A DNA stretch of 64,000 bases from JAGVSZ01 sp963716855 (GCA_963716855.1 CAVQUV010000019.1:1-64000); one strand, 5' to 3'. Numbered from the stretch's first letter, positions 42,881 through 53,348 are shown. Numbers and translations are program-made. Notes: generated by a model not told the origin, from the sequence alone.

Positions 42881-44080
42881 CTACCACTTGATCCCGGACT
42901 TCTCGGCGACCGTGTGCATGTCCTTGTCGCCGCGTCCGGAGAGGTTCACGAGCAGGATCCGGTCGCGCGCCATCGTCGGCGCGATGCGAGCGGCGTACGC
43001 GAGGGCGTGGGCGGACTCGAGCGCCGGGATGATGCCCTCGTAGTGGCAGCAGTCGTGAAACGCCTTGAGCGCCTCGTCGTCGTCCACCGTGACGTACTCG
43101 GCGCGCCGCGTGTCCTTGAGCCAGGCGTGCTCGGGACCCACGCCGGGATAGTCGAGGCCGGCCGAGATCGAGTGGGTCTCCACGATCTGGCCGTGCGCGT
43201 CCTGCAGCAGATAGGTGCGGTTGCCGTGCAGCACTCCCGGCTTCCCGGCAGAGAGCGACGCCGCATGCTTACCGCTCGCAACGCCGTACCCTCCCGCCTC
43301 CACGCCGATCAGGCGGACGCCCTCGTGCGGAATGTACGGGTAGAAGATGCCCATCGCATTCGAGCCGCCGCCGACGCACGCAAGCACCGCGTCGGGCTGG
43401 CGCCCGCACATCTTCGGCATCTGCTCGATGCATTCGCGCCCGATCACCGTCTGGAAATCGCGCACCATCATCGGATAGGGATGGGGGCCCGCGACCGTGC
43501 CGATGATGTAGAAGGTGTCGTGCACGTTGGTCACCCAGTCGCGCATCGCCTCGTTGAGCGCGTCCTTGAGCGTCTTCGAGCCCGACTCGACCGGCACGAC
43601 CGTCGCCCCGAGGAGCTTCATGCGGTAGACGTTCTGCGCCTGGCGCTTCACGTCCTCGGACCCCATGTACACGACGCACTCGAGCCCGAAGCGCGCCGCC
43701 ATGGTCGCGGTCGCGACCCCGTGCTGCCCAGCGCCGGTCTCGGCGATCACGCGGGGTTTTCCCATGCGCCGTGCGAGCAGCGCCTGGCCCAGCGTGTTGT
43801 TCACCTTGTGCGCGCCGGTGTGGTTCAGGTCCTCGCGCTTGAGGTAGATCTGGGCGCCGCCGAGGAGACCCGACCAGCGCTTCGCGTGGTAGATCGGGCT
43901 CGGGCGACCGACGTAGTGCTCGAGCTCGTATTCGTACTCGGCGACGAATTCGGGGTCCTTCCGGTAGCGCTCGTAGGCCGCGCGCAGCTCGTCCAGCGCG
44001 TGCACGAGCGTCTCGGCGACGAACACGCCGCCGTAGGGCCCGAAATGCCCGCGGGCATCCGGAAGGTCATACATCTTCAT
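42881..44080 (-). CDS. trpB: Tryptophan synthase beta subunit
   Basis: TrpB condenses indole and serine using PLP. The 399 residues show the PLP lysine in HTGAHKVNNTLGQALLA, the phosphate cup GGGSNAMG, ETGAGQHGVATATMAARFGL and the C-terminal GRGDKDMHTVAEKSG. This is full length for TrpB1. It is separated from trpF by about 168 bases containing palindromic repeats, so it may have an additional promoter. Confidence 0.97.
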   Translation of the reverse strand: MKMYDLPDARGHFGPYGGVFVAETLVHALDELRAAYERYRKDPEFVAEYEYELEHYVGRPSPIYHAKRWSGLLGGAQIYLKREDLNHTGAHKVNNTLGQALLARRMGKPRVIAETGAGQHGVATATMAARFGLECVVYMGSEDVKRQAQNVYRMKLLGATVVPVESGSKTLKDALNEAMRDWVTNVHDTFYIIGTVAGPHPYPMMVRDFQTVIGRECIEQMPKMCGRQPDAVLACVGGGSNAMGIFYPYIPHEGVRLIGVEAGGYGVASGKHAASLSAGKPGVLHGNRTYLLQDAHGQIVETHSISAGLDYPGVGPEHAWLKDTRRAEYVTVDDDEALKAFHDCCHYEGIIPALESAHALAYAARIAPTMARDRILLVNLSGRGDKDMHTVAEKSGIKW

Positions 44081-44120
44081 CGTGTGTCACCGCTGAGCGT
44101 TGGCAGAAAAGGCCATCATA

Positions 44121-44226
44121 CGAACAAGGGGTGAGATTCCCCTTGTATATCCCCCACTCTCCAACAAGGGGCTAAAGGGAGGGTTGGGACCCTTCCTTTC
44201 CCAACCTGGCCCCCTTGTACATCCCC
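44121..44226 (-). repeat. Further copies of the dispersed palindromic repeat
   Basis: 44121-44156 reads CGAACAAGGGG, a short loop, then CCCCTTGTATATCCCCCA, the reverse complement of the units at 21570-21642. A second, longer and more diverged unit spans 44161-44226 (ACAAGGGG ... CCCCTTGTACATCCCC) and has an inner GTTGGGA/TCCCAAC hairpin. Both lie in the trpF-trpB gap. Confidence 0.8.
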
Positions 44227-44248
44227 GAATGCGTCGCGCGACGGAGCG

Positions 44249-44881
44249 CTACTGGGATTCCTGGTCCGCACTTCGCACCGCCTCCATAAACGCGGCGATG
44301 CGCCGCTCGTCCTTCACGCCCTTCGCCGCCTCGACGCCGCTCGAGACGTCGACCGCCCAGGGCCGCACGCGGCGGATTGCCGCGCCCACGTTTTCCGCGT
44401 CGAGGCCGCCCGACAGGATCACCGGCCGCGCGAGCTCGCGCGGGATCAGCTCCCAGTCGAACGCCTCCCCGGTGCCGCCGTACAGCTCCTGGCGGTACGC
44501 GTCGAGGAGCCATCCGGCCGCGTCGCCGAACGGTGACAGCGATTCTAGCAAATCGACCCCCGAACGAACCCGCACCGCGCGCAGGTAGGGAACGCCGAAG
44601 CCGCGGCAGAAATCGGCGGGTTCCTCCCCGTGGAACTGCAGCAGATCGGGCCGGCAGGCGCGAATCACGGCATCCACATCGGCGGCAGCGGGATTCACGA
44701 ACACGGCGACGCGCGCGACGAAGGCCGGCAGGCTCGCCGCGATCTCGCGCGCGCGCTCGAGCGTCACGAGGCGCGGGCTGGGCGGGTAGAAGATGAGCCC
44801 GATCGCATCCGCGCCGTGCCGCGCGGCGGCCCGTCCGTCGCTCACCGACGTGATGCCGCAGATCTTGACGCGCGTGCGCAT
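44249..44881 (-). CDS. trpF: Phosphoribosylanthranilate isomerase
   Basis: TrpF isomerises N-(5-phosphoribosyl)anthranilate in tryptophan synthesis. The 210-residue TIM barrel shows the catalytic Cys in VKICGITSVSD, ADAIGLIFYPPSPRLV, LLQFHGEEPADFCRGF, LDAYRQELYGGTGEAFDW (catalytic Asp) and ILSGGLDAENVGAAI. It starts two bases after truA ends, the conserved truA-trpF-trpB-trpA order in Betaproteobacteria. Confidence 0.96.
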   Translation of the reverse strand: MRTRVKICGITSVSDGRAAARHGADAIGLIFYPPSPRLVTLERAREIAASLPAFVARVAVFVNPAAADVDAVIRACRPDLLQFHGEEPADFCRGFGVPYLRAVRVRSGVDLLESLSPFGDAAGWLLDAYRQELYGGTGEAFDWELIPRELARPVILSGGLDAENVGAAIRRVRPWAVDVSSGVEAAKGVKDERRIAAFMEAVRSADQESQ

Positions 44882-44883
44882 GC

Positions 44884-45675
44884 TCAAGCCTCCGCTCCGA
44901 GGAGCGCAAGCATAGGCGCGAAGCGCGGCAGGTTCCACCGCTCCGGGTAGACGACCGACGTGAGGTACAACCCCTCCGGGCCGAAGGTCGGCGCCGCGCG
45001 CGCGCGGTCGCGGCTCTCCAGGAGCTCGGTCAGCCAGCCGGCCGGCCGCGCGCCCTTGCCGATCTGTACGAGGCATCCGACGAGATTGCGCACCATGTGA
45101 TGCAGGAACGCGCTCGCAGTGAACGCGAACACCACGTGGTCGCCGCGCCGGTCGATCGCGATCCGGTGCAGCACCTTCACCGGCGTTTTCGCCTGGCACT
45201 CCGACGAGCGGAACGCGCTGAAGTCGTGCTCGCCCACCAGTGCCCCGGCGGCCGCGCGCATCGCATCCACGTCGAGCGGGAGGTGAAACCAGCCCACCCT
45301 GCCCGCGAACACCGCCGGGCGCACCGGGTGGTTGTAGAGCACATAGGTGTAGCCGCGGCTCGTCGCCGAGAACCGTGCGTGAAATTCGTCGTCCACCCCG
45401 CACGCCCATTGCACGGCAATTTCCGCGGGAAGATGGGCATTCGTGCCGCGCACCCAGGCGGTCTCGGGACGCGACGCAACGACGTCGAAATGCGCGATCT
45501 GGCCGGTTGCATGCACGCCTGCGTCGGTGCGGCCGGCGCCCGTGACGCGCACTGCCGCGCCCGCGATCTCCGCCAGCGCGGCCTCGAGGCGGTCCTGCAC
45601 CGTGTTGCCCGATGGCTGCGACTGCCACCCGTTGAACGGCCGGCCGTCGTAGGCAATCCCGATTGCGATCCTCAC
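44884..45675 (-). CDS. truA: tRNA pseudouridine(38-40) synthase
   Basis: TruA modifies uridines 38-40 in tRNA anticodon arms. The 263 residues show the catalytic Asp51 in GRTDAGVHATGQIAHFD, AYDGRPFNGWQSQPSGNTVQ, RGYTYVLYNHPVRPA and FLHHMVRNLVGCLVQIGKG. Length is normal. It stands between fimV (190 bases upstream, with a terminator) and trpF, directly abutting the latter, so its promoter probably serves the trpFBA-accD-folC run. Confidence 0.97.
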   Translation of the reverse strand: MRIAIGIAYDGRPFNGWQSQPSGNTVQDRLEAALAEIAGAAVRVTGAGRTDAGVHATGQIAHFDVVASRPETAWVRGTNAHLPAEIAVQWACGVDDEFHARFSATSRGYTYVLYNHPVRPAVFAGRVGWFHLPLDVDAMRAAAGALVGEHDFSAFRSSECQAKTPVKVLHRIAIDRRGDHVVFAFTASAFLHHMVRNLVGCLVQIGKGARPAGWLTELLESRDRARAAPTFGPEGLYLTSVVYPERWNLPRFAPMLALLGAEA

Positions 45676-45819
45676 CCGGCGCGCCCCTCTCGAACCCTCG
45701 CAGCAGTCCAGCGCTTCCTCCGCGACCCGTGGGCCGCGCAGCCCGTCTTTACAGGGCCGCGCAGGGGTGCTTGCGCGCGGACCGGTCGACTGGTCGCGAC
45801 CCGGTCGATCAGAAACAAA

Positions 45820-45841
45820 GAAGGCCGCGAGAGCGGCCTTC
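45820..45841 (-). terminator. Terminator after fimV
   Basis: GAAGGCCGC (45820-45828) and GCGGCCTTC (45833-45841) pair around GAGA. On the minus strand the stem is followed by TTTGTTTCTG. It separates fimV from truA. Confidence 0.8.
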
Positions 45842-45865
45842 GAATAGGAAGCTGCGAAACGGAGT

Positions 45866-48628
45866 CTAGCGCAGCGCCGCCAGCATCGTGTTCGCCTGCT
45901 GCTGCTGCGCGGCGTCGCCTTCCTTCAGAACCTCGTTCAGGAGCTCGCGCGCACCGTCCTTGTCGCCCATCTCCTGGTACGCCTTGGCGAGATCGAGTTT
46001 GGTCGCGACCTCCTGCCACCCCGAGTTCACCGGCGCGCCCTCCGCTCCCGCGGGCGTGCCGAGATCGAAGCTGATCGCCGAGAGGTCGACCCCCTGCGAG
46101 GTCCCCGGCGCCTTGGGCGCCTCGGGCTTGAAGTCGAAGTCGACGACGTTGGTCGGTTGCGAGCGCGCCATCATCTTTGCGGTCGCGTCGAACGACGCGG
46201 GCGACCCGGCGGGCTTCGTGCCGGGCAGCTCGAAATCGATCGAGAGGGAGCCGGCGTCGCCCTGCGACTCCACCATGTCGCTCACGGCCTTCTTGGTCGC
46301 GGCGTCCATGATGAATGTCCCGCTCGGGGAGAAATCGCTCGCTTCTTCGGCCGGCTGCTGCGTGTCGCCATCGAGGTTCAGGTCGAAACCGAGATCGGAC
46401 GGTGCCTGGCTCGTCACGTCGAGCGCGAGATCCGGCGCGGCGGCGCCGCCACCCCGGGTTCCCGCATCGAGGTCGAAGTCGATCGACGGCGGCGCTTTTG
46501 CGGCCAGGTCGAGGGACAGATCGGGAGCGGCTGCCGCGGCGGCGACGGCTGGGATGATCACGTTCGGCTGAGACCGTTCGGGCGAAGCGCCCGGCCGCCC
46601 GCCGTACATCGGGTTCGCCGGGTCGACCTGCTGGCCGAGCTCGACCGCCTTCGCCCAGTCGGGCCCTTGGCCGCCGGAGGCCGCATACAGCTCGCCGGCG
46701 GTGGTCTCGAACGCCTTGAGGTCCTTGCGGGCGGCGTAGATCTCGAGGAGCTTGACGCGCACCGCCTGGCGGTTCGGGTCCTTCTGCAGCGCCTCTTTCA
46801 GGATCTCCTCGGCCTGCGCGTCGCGGCCGTAGGCCATGTACACGTCGGCCTCGGCCACCGGATCCACTTCGTCGGTGTCGATCGCACCGATCCCGCTCTG
46901 GCTGAAGTCGGTCTGGAGCGAGCTGCCCCCGGTGTCCACACTGCGACCGCCCGTGGTGCCGAAAACCGAGCTCGAATCGGTCGTAGTTACGCCAAGCAGG
47001 CTATTCTCCAGCTTGGCGCTGCGCTTTTTTCGCCAGAGGTATCCCCCGATGAGCAGCGCGAGGATCCCTCCACCGCCGCCGGCAAGATAGAGCGGCTCGT
47101 CGAGGAGCATGTCGACGAAGCTCGGCTCGGGCGGGGGCGGGGCAGGCTTTTTCGGTGCCGCCGCCTTGGGCGCCTCGGGCTTGGGCGCTTCGGCCTTCGG
47201 CGCCTCGGGCGCGGGCGCGGCCTTGGGCGCCTCGACGGGCGGCGGAGGCGCGACGACCGGTGCGGCGGCCACGGCCTCCGGTTTCGGTGCTTCAGGCTTG
47301 ACGGGTTCTGCCTTCGGAGCCTCCGGCTTGGGCGGCTCCGCTTTTGCGATCGTCGGCGCGGGTGCCGGCTCCGGCTTGGGCTCGGGCGCGGCCTTCGCCG
47401 GCTCGGGCGACTTCGCCACCTCCGGCGCCTTCGCGGCTGCCGGCGGCGGGGCTGCCTTCGCCGCCTGCGCCTGCTTCTGCAGATCGGCGAACTGCTGGTT
47501 CTTCAGCTCCAGGAGCTTCTGGAGGTCCTGTACGTTCTTCTCGAGCGCGACGACGCGCTCGTTCGCCTCTTTCGCCGCGCGCTCGCGCGCCGCCGTGTCG
47601 TCCGCACGGGCCGTCGCGGCGGCCTTGCCGCCCTTCGCGGCGTCGGCCTTGGAGATTCGCAATTCATCTTTGGGCGCGGCTTTCGGCGCGGCCGCGGTTT
47701 CCTCGGGCTTCGCCGTGATGCGGCCCGCGGCGCGCTGTTGCGGGGGCTCCTCACGCGGCGGTGCGCTCGCCACCGTCTGTCCGAGCTTCGCGCGGTATTC
47801 GTTGAAGTCCTGCGCCTGGGCCAGCACGATCTTGTTGGCGTCCGGAGCAGCGACCGACTCGGCGGCCGCCTTGTCGGGGATGGTCAGCACGCGGCCGGCG
47901 CGGACGAGATTCATGTTCTTGTTGATGAACGCATCCTCGTTCGCGCGATAGAGCGCGACGAGCATCTGCTGGTCCGTCACGCCCTCCACTCTGTTGGCCG
48001 CGGCGATCTTGCCCAGCGTGTCGCCCTGCTTCACTTCGTACGTGCCGGCGGCTCCCGCGGGCTCCCTGGCCAGACCGGGCTGCGCCGGGGCCGGCTGCGC
48101 CGGAGCCGGTGCCGGCGCCGGTACCGCTTCCGCAGTCACGGCGGGCGGCTTCGGCGGCGCGACGGGCTGCACCTCGGGTGCGGCAACCTTGGGCGGCACG
48201 GTAATGGCCTGCGGCCCCTTGTACTCGGCGGGGTCCAACAGGAAGGTGTACTGGCGCACCAGGCGGCCCGCCGCCCAGTTCAGCTCCACGAGCACATCGA
48301 GGAACGGCTCCTCGACGGGCTGCTGGGTGGTCAGCGTGATGACATAGCGGCTGTCCGGCCGACGCTGGAGTGCCGCGCGCACTTGCGGAACCACCGCGCC
48401 GTAATCGACGCCGGCCTCCTTGAACGCTTCGGGTGTCGCGATCCGGGCGGCGAGCGTGTCGCCCTCTCCGCGCTGCACGGACACCACTTCGATCTCGGCA
48501 CGGAGCGGCTGGCCGAGACCCGAAAGCACGGTGAGTTTGCCAAGTCCCGCCGCCATCGCCCCGAGGGGCAGAAGGAGGAGACCCGCCATGGCGACCCGTG
48601 TCGTTTTAATGATTGAAGTTCGCACCAT
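45866..48628 (-). CDS. fimV: FimV/HubP-like polar scaffold protein
   Basis: The 920-residue protein has a signal peptide (VAMAGLLLLPLGAMAAGLGK) and the FimV N-terminal domain (LTVLSGLGQPLRAEIEVVSV, about 25-140). A LysM peptidoglycan-binding motif (YEVKQGDTLGKIAAANRVEG, about 200-255), a coiled coil, a long Ala/Pro/Lys/Glu repeat region, one membrane span (GGGGGILALLIGGYLW, about 540), an acidic cytosolic part and a C-terminal TPR-like FimV domain (LDLAKAYQEMGDKDGARELL) follow. FimV organises cell poles and type IV pilus assembly. It is flanked by asd and truA, as usual. Confidence 0.93.
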   Translation of the reverse strand: MVRTSIIKTTRVAMAGLLLLPLGAMAAGLGKLTVLSGLGQPLRAEIEVVSVQRGEGDTLAARIATPEAFKEAGVDYGAVVPQVRAALQRRPDSRYVITLTTQQPVEEPFLDVLVELNWAAGRLVRQYTFLLDPAEYKGPQAITVPPKVAAPEVQPVAPPKPPAVTAEAVPAPAPAPAQPAPAQPGLAREPAGAAGTYEVKQGDTLGKIAAANRVEGVTDQQMLVALYRANEDAFINKNMNLVRAGRVLTIPDKAAAESVAAPDANKIVLAQAQDFNEYRAKLGQTVASAPPREEPPQQRAAGRITAKPEETAAAPKAAPKDELRISKADAAKGGKAAATARADDTAARERAAKEANERVVALEKNVQDLQKLLELKNQQFADLQKQAQAAKAAPPPAAAKAPEVAKSPEPAKAAPEPKPEPAPAPTIAKAEPPKPEAPKAEPVKPEAPKPEAVAAAPVVAPPPPVEAPKAAPAPEAPKAEAPKPEAPKAAAPKKPAPPPPEPSFVDMLLDEPLYLAGGGGGILALLIGGYLWRKKRSAKLENSLLGVTTTDSSSVFGTTGGRSVDTGGSSLQTDFSQSGIGAIDTDEVDPVAEADVYMAYGRDAQAEEILKEALQKDPNRQAVRVKLLEIYAARKDLKAFETTAGELYAASGGQGPDWAKAVELGQQVDPANPMYGGRPGASPERSQPNVIIPAVAAAAAAPDLSLDLAAKAPPSIDFDLDAGTRGGGAAAPDLALDVTSQAPSDLGFDLNLDGDTQQPAEEASDFSPSGTFIMDAATKKAVSDMVESQGDAGSLSIDFELPGTKPAGSPASFDATAKMMARSQPTNVVDFDFKPEAPKAPGTSQGVDLSAISFDLGTPAGAEGAPVNSGWQEVATKLDLAKAYQEMGDKDGARELLNEVLKEGDAAQQQQANTMLAALR

Positions 48629-48672
48629 GCCCCCTCGGGGTCTTGGATCGAGGTAATTAAAATAGCATCAGG

Positions 48673-48695
48673 GGGTTAGCCATGCAAGCTAACCC
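48673..48695 (-). terminator. Terminator after asd
   Basis: GGGTTAGC (48673-48680) and GCTAACCC (48688-48695) pair around seven bases. On the minus strand they are followed by a T-rich stretch (TGCTATTTTAATT). It lies between asd and fimV. Confidence 0.7.
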
Positions 48696-48813
48696 TCCGC
48701 GTGAGATTGTCGCCCAAGGGAACTATTACTCAGTGGGTTTGGGTGCCGTCGCGGCGACAGGTGCACTCGGGCTGCCGGCGAGGCCCGCACGGGCCCCCGA
48801 CCGTTGCAGCCGC

Positions 48814-49974
48814 CTAGGCCGTCGCCGCCGCACGGTTCCCCGACCGAGCGCGGCTCACGCCGTGCTCGAGAAGGATGCGCAGCATCCGGCGCAACGGCTC
48901 CGCCGCGCCCCACAGCAGCTGGTCGCCGACGGTGAATGCCGCCAGATACTGCGGCCCCATCGACAGCTTGCGCAGCCGTCCCACCGGGACATTGAGCGAT
49001 CCGGTCACCGCGGCCGGCGAGAGCTCGCGCATGCTCGCCTCGCGCTGATTCGGGATCACCCGCGCCCACGGGTTCGCCGCGGCGAGCATTCCCGCGATCT
49101 CGTCGAGCGGCGCGTCGCGCGTGAGCTTGATCGTGAGCGCCTGGCTGTGGCAGCGCATCGCCCCGATGCGCACGCAGATGCCGTCGATCGGGATCGGGCT
49201 CGCTGCGCGGCCCAGGATCTTGTTGCCTTCCGCCTGGCCTTTCCACTCCTCGCGGCTCTGCCCGTCGCCCATGTCCTTGTCGATCCACGGGATGAGACTC
49301 CCGGCGAGCGGCACCCCGAAGTGCTCCGTCGGCAACGCGTCGGAGCGCAGCGCGTCGGCGACCTTGCGGTCGATCTCCAGGATCGCGGACGCCGGGTCGG
49401 CGAGCAGATCCCGGGCGACGCCATGCGCGACGCCCATCTGGGCAACGAGCTCCCGCATGTTCTGCGCGCCGGCCCCGGACGCCGCCTGGTAGGTCATCGC
49501 GGTCATCCACTCGACCAGGCCGTTCCTGAACAGGCCGTCGAGGGCCATCAGCATCAGGCTGACGGTGCAGTTGCCGCCGATGTAGTTCTTCACCCCCTTC
49601 GCCAGGCCGTCCTGGATCACGTGCAGATTGACCGGGTCGAGGATGATGATCGCGTCGTCTTTCATGCGCAGCGCGGAGGCCGCGTCGATCCAGTAGCCGG
49701 TCCACCCGGCCGCGCGCAGCTTCGGGTAGATCTCGCTCGTGTAGTCGCCGCCCTGGCAGGTGATGACGATGTCGGTCGACTTGAGGTCGTCGATCGACTT
49801 CGCATCCCGCAGCGGGCCCGAATCGCCGCGCCCGACGTCCGGGCCCTTGCCGCCGACGTTCGACGTGGTAAAGAACACCGGCTCGATGTGATCGAAGTCG
49901 CGCTCCTCGCGCATGCGCTGCATCAGCACGGAGCCGACCATTCCGCGCCAGCCCACCAGAGCCACTCGCTGCAT
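48814..49974 (-). CDS. asd: Aspartate-semialdehyde dehydrogenase
   Basis: Asd reduces aspartyl phosphate to the semialdehyde, the branch point to lysine/diaminopimelate, threonine and methionine. The 386 residues show the NADP loop VGWRGMVGSVLMQRM, the catalytic Cys136 in YIGGNCTVSLMLMAL, and the active-site His in IGAMRCHSQALTIKL. ATG 49974 gives the canonical start. It follows leuB by 23 bases, the conserved leuCDB-asd-fimV order. Confidence 0.97.
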   Translation of the reverse strand: MQRVALVGWRGMVGSVLMQRMREERDFDHIEPVFFTTSNVGGKGPDVGRGDSGPLRDAKSIDDLKSTDIVITCQGGDYTSEIYPKLRAAGWTGYWIDAASALRMKDDAIIILDPVNLHVIQDGLAKGVKNYIGGNCTVSLMLMALDGLFRNGLVEWMTAMTYQAASGAGAQNMRELVAQMGVAHGVARDLLADPASAILEIDRKVADALRSDALPTEHFGVPLAGSLIPWIDKDMGDGQSREEWKGQAEGNKILGRAASPIPIDGICVRIGAMRCHSQALTIKLTRDAPLDEIAGMLAAANPWARVIPNQREASMRELSPAAVTGSLNVPVGRLRKLSMGPQYLAAFTVGDQLLWGAAEPLRRMLRILLEHGVSRARSGNRAAATA

Positions 49975-49997
49975 CACCGTTCCCCTGTCCGTTCCGT

Positions 49998-51080
<1,083 letters not shown>

Positions 51081-51084
51081 CGGG

Positions 51085-51726
51085 TCACCCGAACAGCCAC
51101 GGCTGTTCCGCCTTGCGTCGCGCCTCGAACGCGCGGATCTTGTCCGCGTGCCGCAGGGTGAGACCGATCTCGTCCAGTCCGTTGAGCAGGCAGTGCTTGC
51201 GGAACGCGTCGATCTCGAAGCGATAGGCGCGGCTCGCGTCCGGGTAGGCGACCACCTGCTGCGCGAGGTCGACCGTGAGGCGGAACCCCGGAAATGCCGC
51301 GACGTCGTGAAAGATCCGCTCCACCTCCGCGTCCGTCAGCACGACCGGGAGCAGCCCGTTCTTGAAGCTGTTGTTGAAGAAAATGTCGCCGAACGACGGC
51401 GCGATCACGCAGTGGAAGCCGTAGTCGAGCAGGGCCCATGGCGCATGCTCGCGCGAGGAGCCGCAGCCGAAGTTCTCGCGCGCCAGCAGGATGGACGCAC
51501 CCTTGTAGCGCGGCTGGTTCAGGACGAAGTCCGGATTGAGCGGCCGCTTCGAGTGGTCCATGCCGGGCTCGCCGACGTTCATGTAGCGCCACGAGTCGAA
51601 CAGGTTCGGTCCGAATCCCGACCGATGGATCGACTTCAGGAACTGCTTCGGGATCACCTGGTCGGTGTCCACATTTGCCCGGTCGAGCGGGGCGACGAGG
51701 CCGTTGAGTGTGGTGAACTTTTCCAT
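51085..51726 (-). CDS. leuD: 3-isopropylmalate dehydratase small subunit
   Basis: LeuD forms with LeuC the isomerase converting 2- to 3-isopropylmalate. The 213 residues show DTDQVIPKQFLKSIHRSGFG, FGCGSSREHAPWALLDYGF and IAPSFGDIFFNNSFKNG, typical of the aconitase swivel domain. ATG 51726 is chosen. A 48-bp duplicate of its first 16 codons lies 104 bases upstream, making a decoy start at 51830 that runs only 30 codons. The duplicate occupies the leuC-leuD gap. Confidence 0.96.
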   Translation of the reverse strand: MEKFTTLNGLVAPLDRANVDTDQVIPKQFLKSIHRSGFGPNLFDSWRYMNVGEPGMDHSKRPLNPDFVLNQPRYKGASILLARENFGCGSSREHAPWALLDYGFHCVIAPSFGDIFFNNSFKNGLLPVVLTDAEVERIFHDVAAFPGFRLTVDLAQQVVAYPDASRAYRFEIDAFRKHCLLNGLDEIGLTLRHADKIRAFEARRKAEQPWLFG

Positions 51727-51830
51727 GGCAAGGTGTGTCAGGCCGCGCGCGGGTGCGAAGCAGCGCGGCCGGTCGATTGGCCCCGGTCGAGAGGGGCGAC
51801 GAGGCCGTTGAGTGTGGTGAACTTTTCCAT
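51679..51830. repeat. 48-bp direct repeat of the leuD 5' end
   Basis: 51679-51726 and 51783-51830 are 48-base copies differing at one position. Each encodes MEKFTTLNGLVAPLDR on the minus strand. The outer copy continues as a 30-residue frame ending at 51738. It is a recent local duplication. Confidence 0.9.
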
Positions 51831-51844
51831 CGTGCCGTGTCCCG

Positions 51845-53263
51845 CTATCGCCACTGCCGCACGTCGACGAAGTGCCCGGCGATCGCCGCCGCCGCCGCCA
51901 TTTCGGGGCTCACGAGGTGCGTGCGGCTGCCCGCGCCCTGGCGGCCCTCGAAGTTGCGGTTCGAGGTCGAAGCGGAGCGCTCGCCCGGCTCGAGCCGGTC
52001 GGCGTTCATGCCGAGGCACATGGAGCAGCCCGGCTCGCGCCATTCGAAGCCGGCGTCCGTGAAGATCCGGTCGAGCCCCTCCTTCTCGGCCTGCCGTTTC
52101 ACGAGGCCGGACCCGGGGACGACCAGCGCGAGCCTGACGTTGGCCGCGACGCGCCGGCCGCGCACGATCGCCGCCGCGGCGCGGATGTCCTCGATGCGCG
52201 AGTTGGTGCACGAGCCGATGAAAACCTTGTCGACCCGGATGTCGGTGAGCGGCGTGTTCGGCTTGAGGCCCATGTACGTCAGGGCGCGCTCGATGCCTTC
52301 GCGTCGCGTGGGGTCTTTCTCCTTGTCCGGGTCCGGCACGCGCGCATCGACCGGCAGCACCATTTCGGGCGACGTACCCCAGGTCACTTGCGGCTTGACC
52401 TCCGCCGCGGCAAGCGTCAGCACCCGATCGAACTTCGCATGCTCGTCGCTGCGGAGCGTCCGCCAGTGCGCGACCGCGCGCTCCCACAGCTCGCCCTTGG
52501 GTGCGAACGGCCGGCCCTTGAGGTACTCGATCGTCTTCTCGTCGACCGCGACCATGCCGCAGCGCGCGCCCGCCTCGATCGACAGGTTGCACAGGGTCAT
52601 GCGCCCTTCCATCGACAGGCCGCGCACCGCGCTGCCGGCATACTCGACGGCATATCCGGCGCCGCCCGCGGTCCCGACCCGCCCGATTATGGCGAGCGCC
52701 AGGTCCTTGGCGGTCACGCCGCGCGCGAGCGCGCCGTCGACGGCCACGAGCATGTTGCGGGACTTCTTCGTGACCAGCGTTTGCGTCGCGAGGACGTGCT
52801 CGACCTCGGAGGTGCCGATGCCGTGCGCCAGGCAGGCGAACGCGCCGTGGGTGCTGGTGTGGCTGTCGCCGCAGACGACGGTCATGCCGGGCAGGGTGGC
52901 GCCCTGCTCGGGCCCGATGACGTGCACGATCCCCTGGTTCCGGTCGAGGAATGGGAAATACGCCTTCGCGCCGTGCGCGCGGATGTTCGCGTCGAGCGTC
53001 TCGACCTGTACGCGGGAGGTCGGATCCTCGATGCCGGCAATGCCGCGCTCCCAGCCCGTGGTCGGGGTGTTGTGATCGGCCGTGGCGACGATCGAGTCGA
53101 TGCGCCAGACCGGCCGGCCGGCGAGCCTAAGTCCCTCATAGGCTTGCGGGCTCGTCACTTCGTGGACGAGATGACGGTCGATGTAGAGGAGCGTGGTGCC
53201 GTCGTCCTCGGCGTGAACCGCGTGGCTGGCCCAGAGCTTGTCGTAGAGAGTTTGCGGCGCCAT
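51845..53263 (-). CDS. leuC: 3-isopropylmalate dehydratase large subunit
   Basis: LeuC is the [4Fe-4S] subunit of isopropylmalate isomerase. The protein (472 residues from ATG 53263) shows VCGDSHTSTHGAFACLAHGI, cluster Cys residues in FIGSCTNSRIEDIRAAA and GCSMCLGMN, and SNRNFEGRQGAGSRTHLVSP. MAPQTLYDKLWASHAV is the likely start; an ATG 12 bases earlier is possible. It is the first gene of leuC-leuD-leuB-asd on the minus strand, about 85 bases after the M48 protease gene. Confidence 0.96.
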   Translation of the reverse strand: MAPQTLYDKLWASHAVHAEDDGTTLLYIDRHLVHEVTSPQAYEGLRLAGRPVWRIDSIVATADHNTPTTGWERGIAGIEDPTSRVQVETLDANIRAHGAKAYFPFLDRNQGIVHVIGPEQGATLPGMTVVCGDSHTSTHGAFACLAHGIGTSEVEHVLATQTLVTKKSRNMLVAVDGALARGVTAKDLALAIIGRVGTAGGAGYAVEYAGSAVRGLSMEGRMTLCNLSIEAGARCGMVAVDEKTIEYLKGRPFAPKGELWERAVAHWRTLRSDEHAKFDRVLTLAAAEVKPQVTWGTSPEMVLPVDARVPDPDKEKDPTRREGIERALTYMGLKPNTPLTDIRVDKVFIGSCTNSRIEDIRAAAAIVRGRRVAANVRLALVVPGSGLVKRQAEKEGLDRIFTDAGFEWREPGCSMCLGMNADRLEPGERSASTSNRNFEGRQGAGSRTHLVSPEMAAAAAIAGHFVDVRQWR

Positions 53264-53348
53264 TGCCGATGCCATTGCGATAGTCGGGGGAAAGGGGTCG
53301 ATTATAGCGAACGACCCGCCCGGAACGGCCCCTTCCTGCAGGCCCGGG

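Noticed and set aside
46157..48616. An 819-codon plus-strand frame opposite fimV
   Set aside because: Arg/Gly/Leu-rich shadow of the repetitive fimV sequence.
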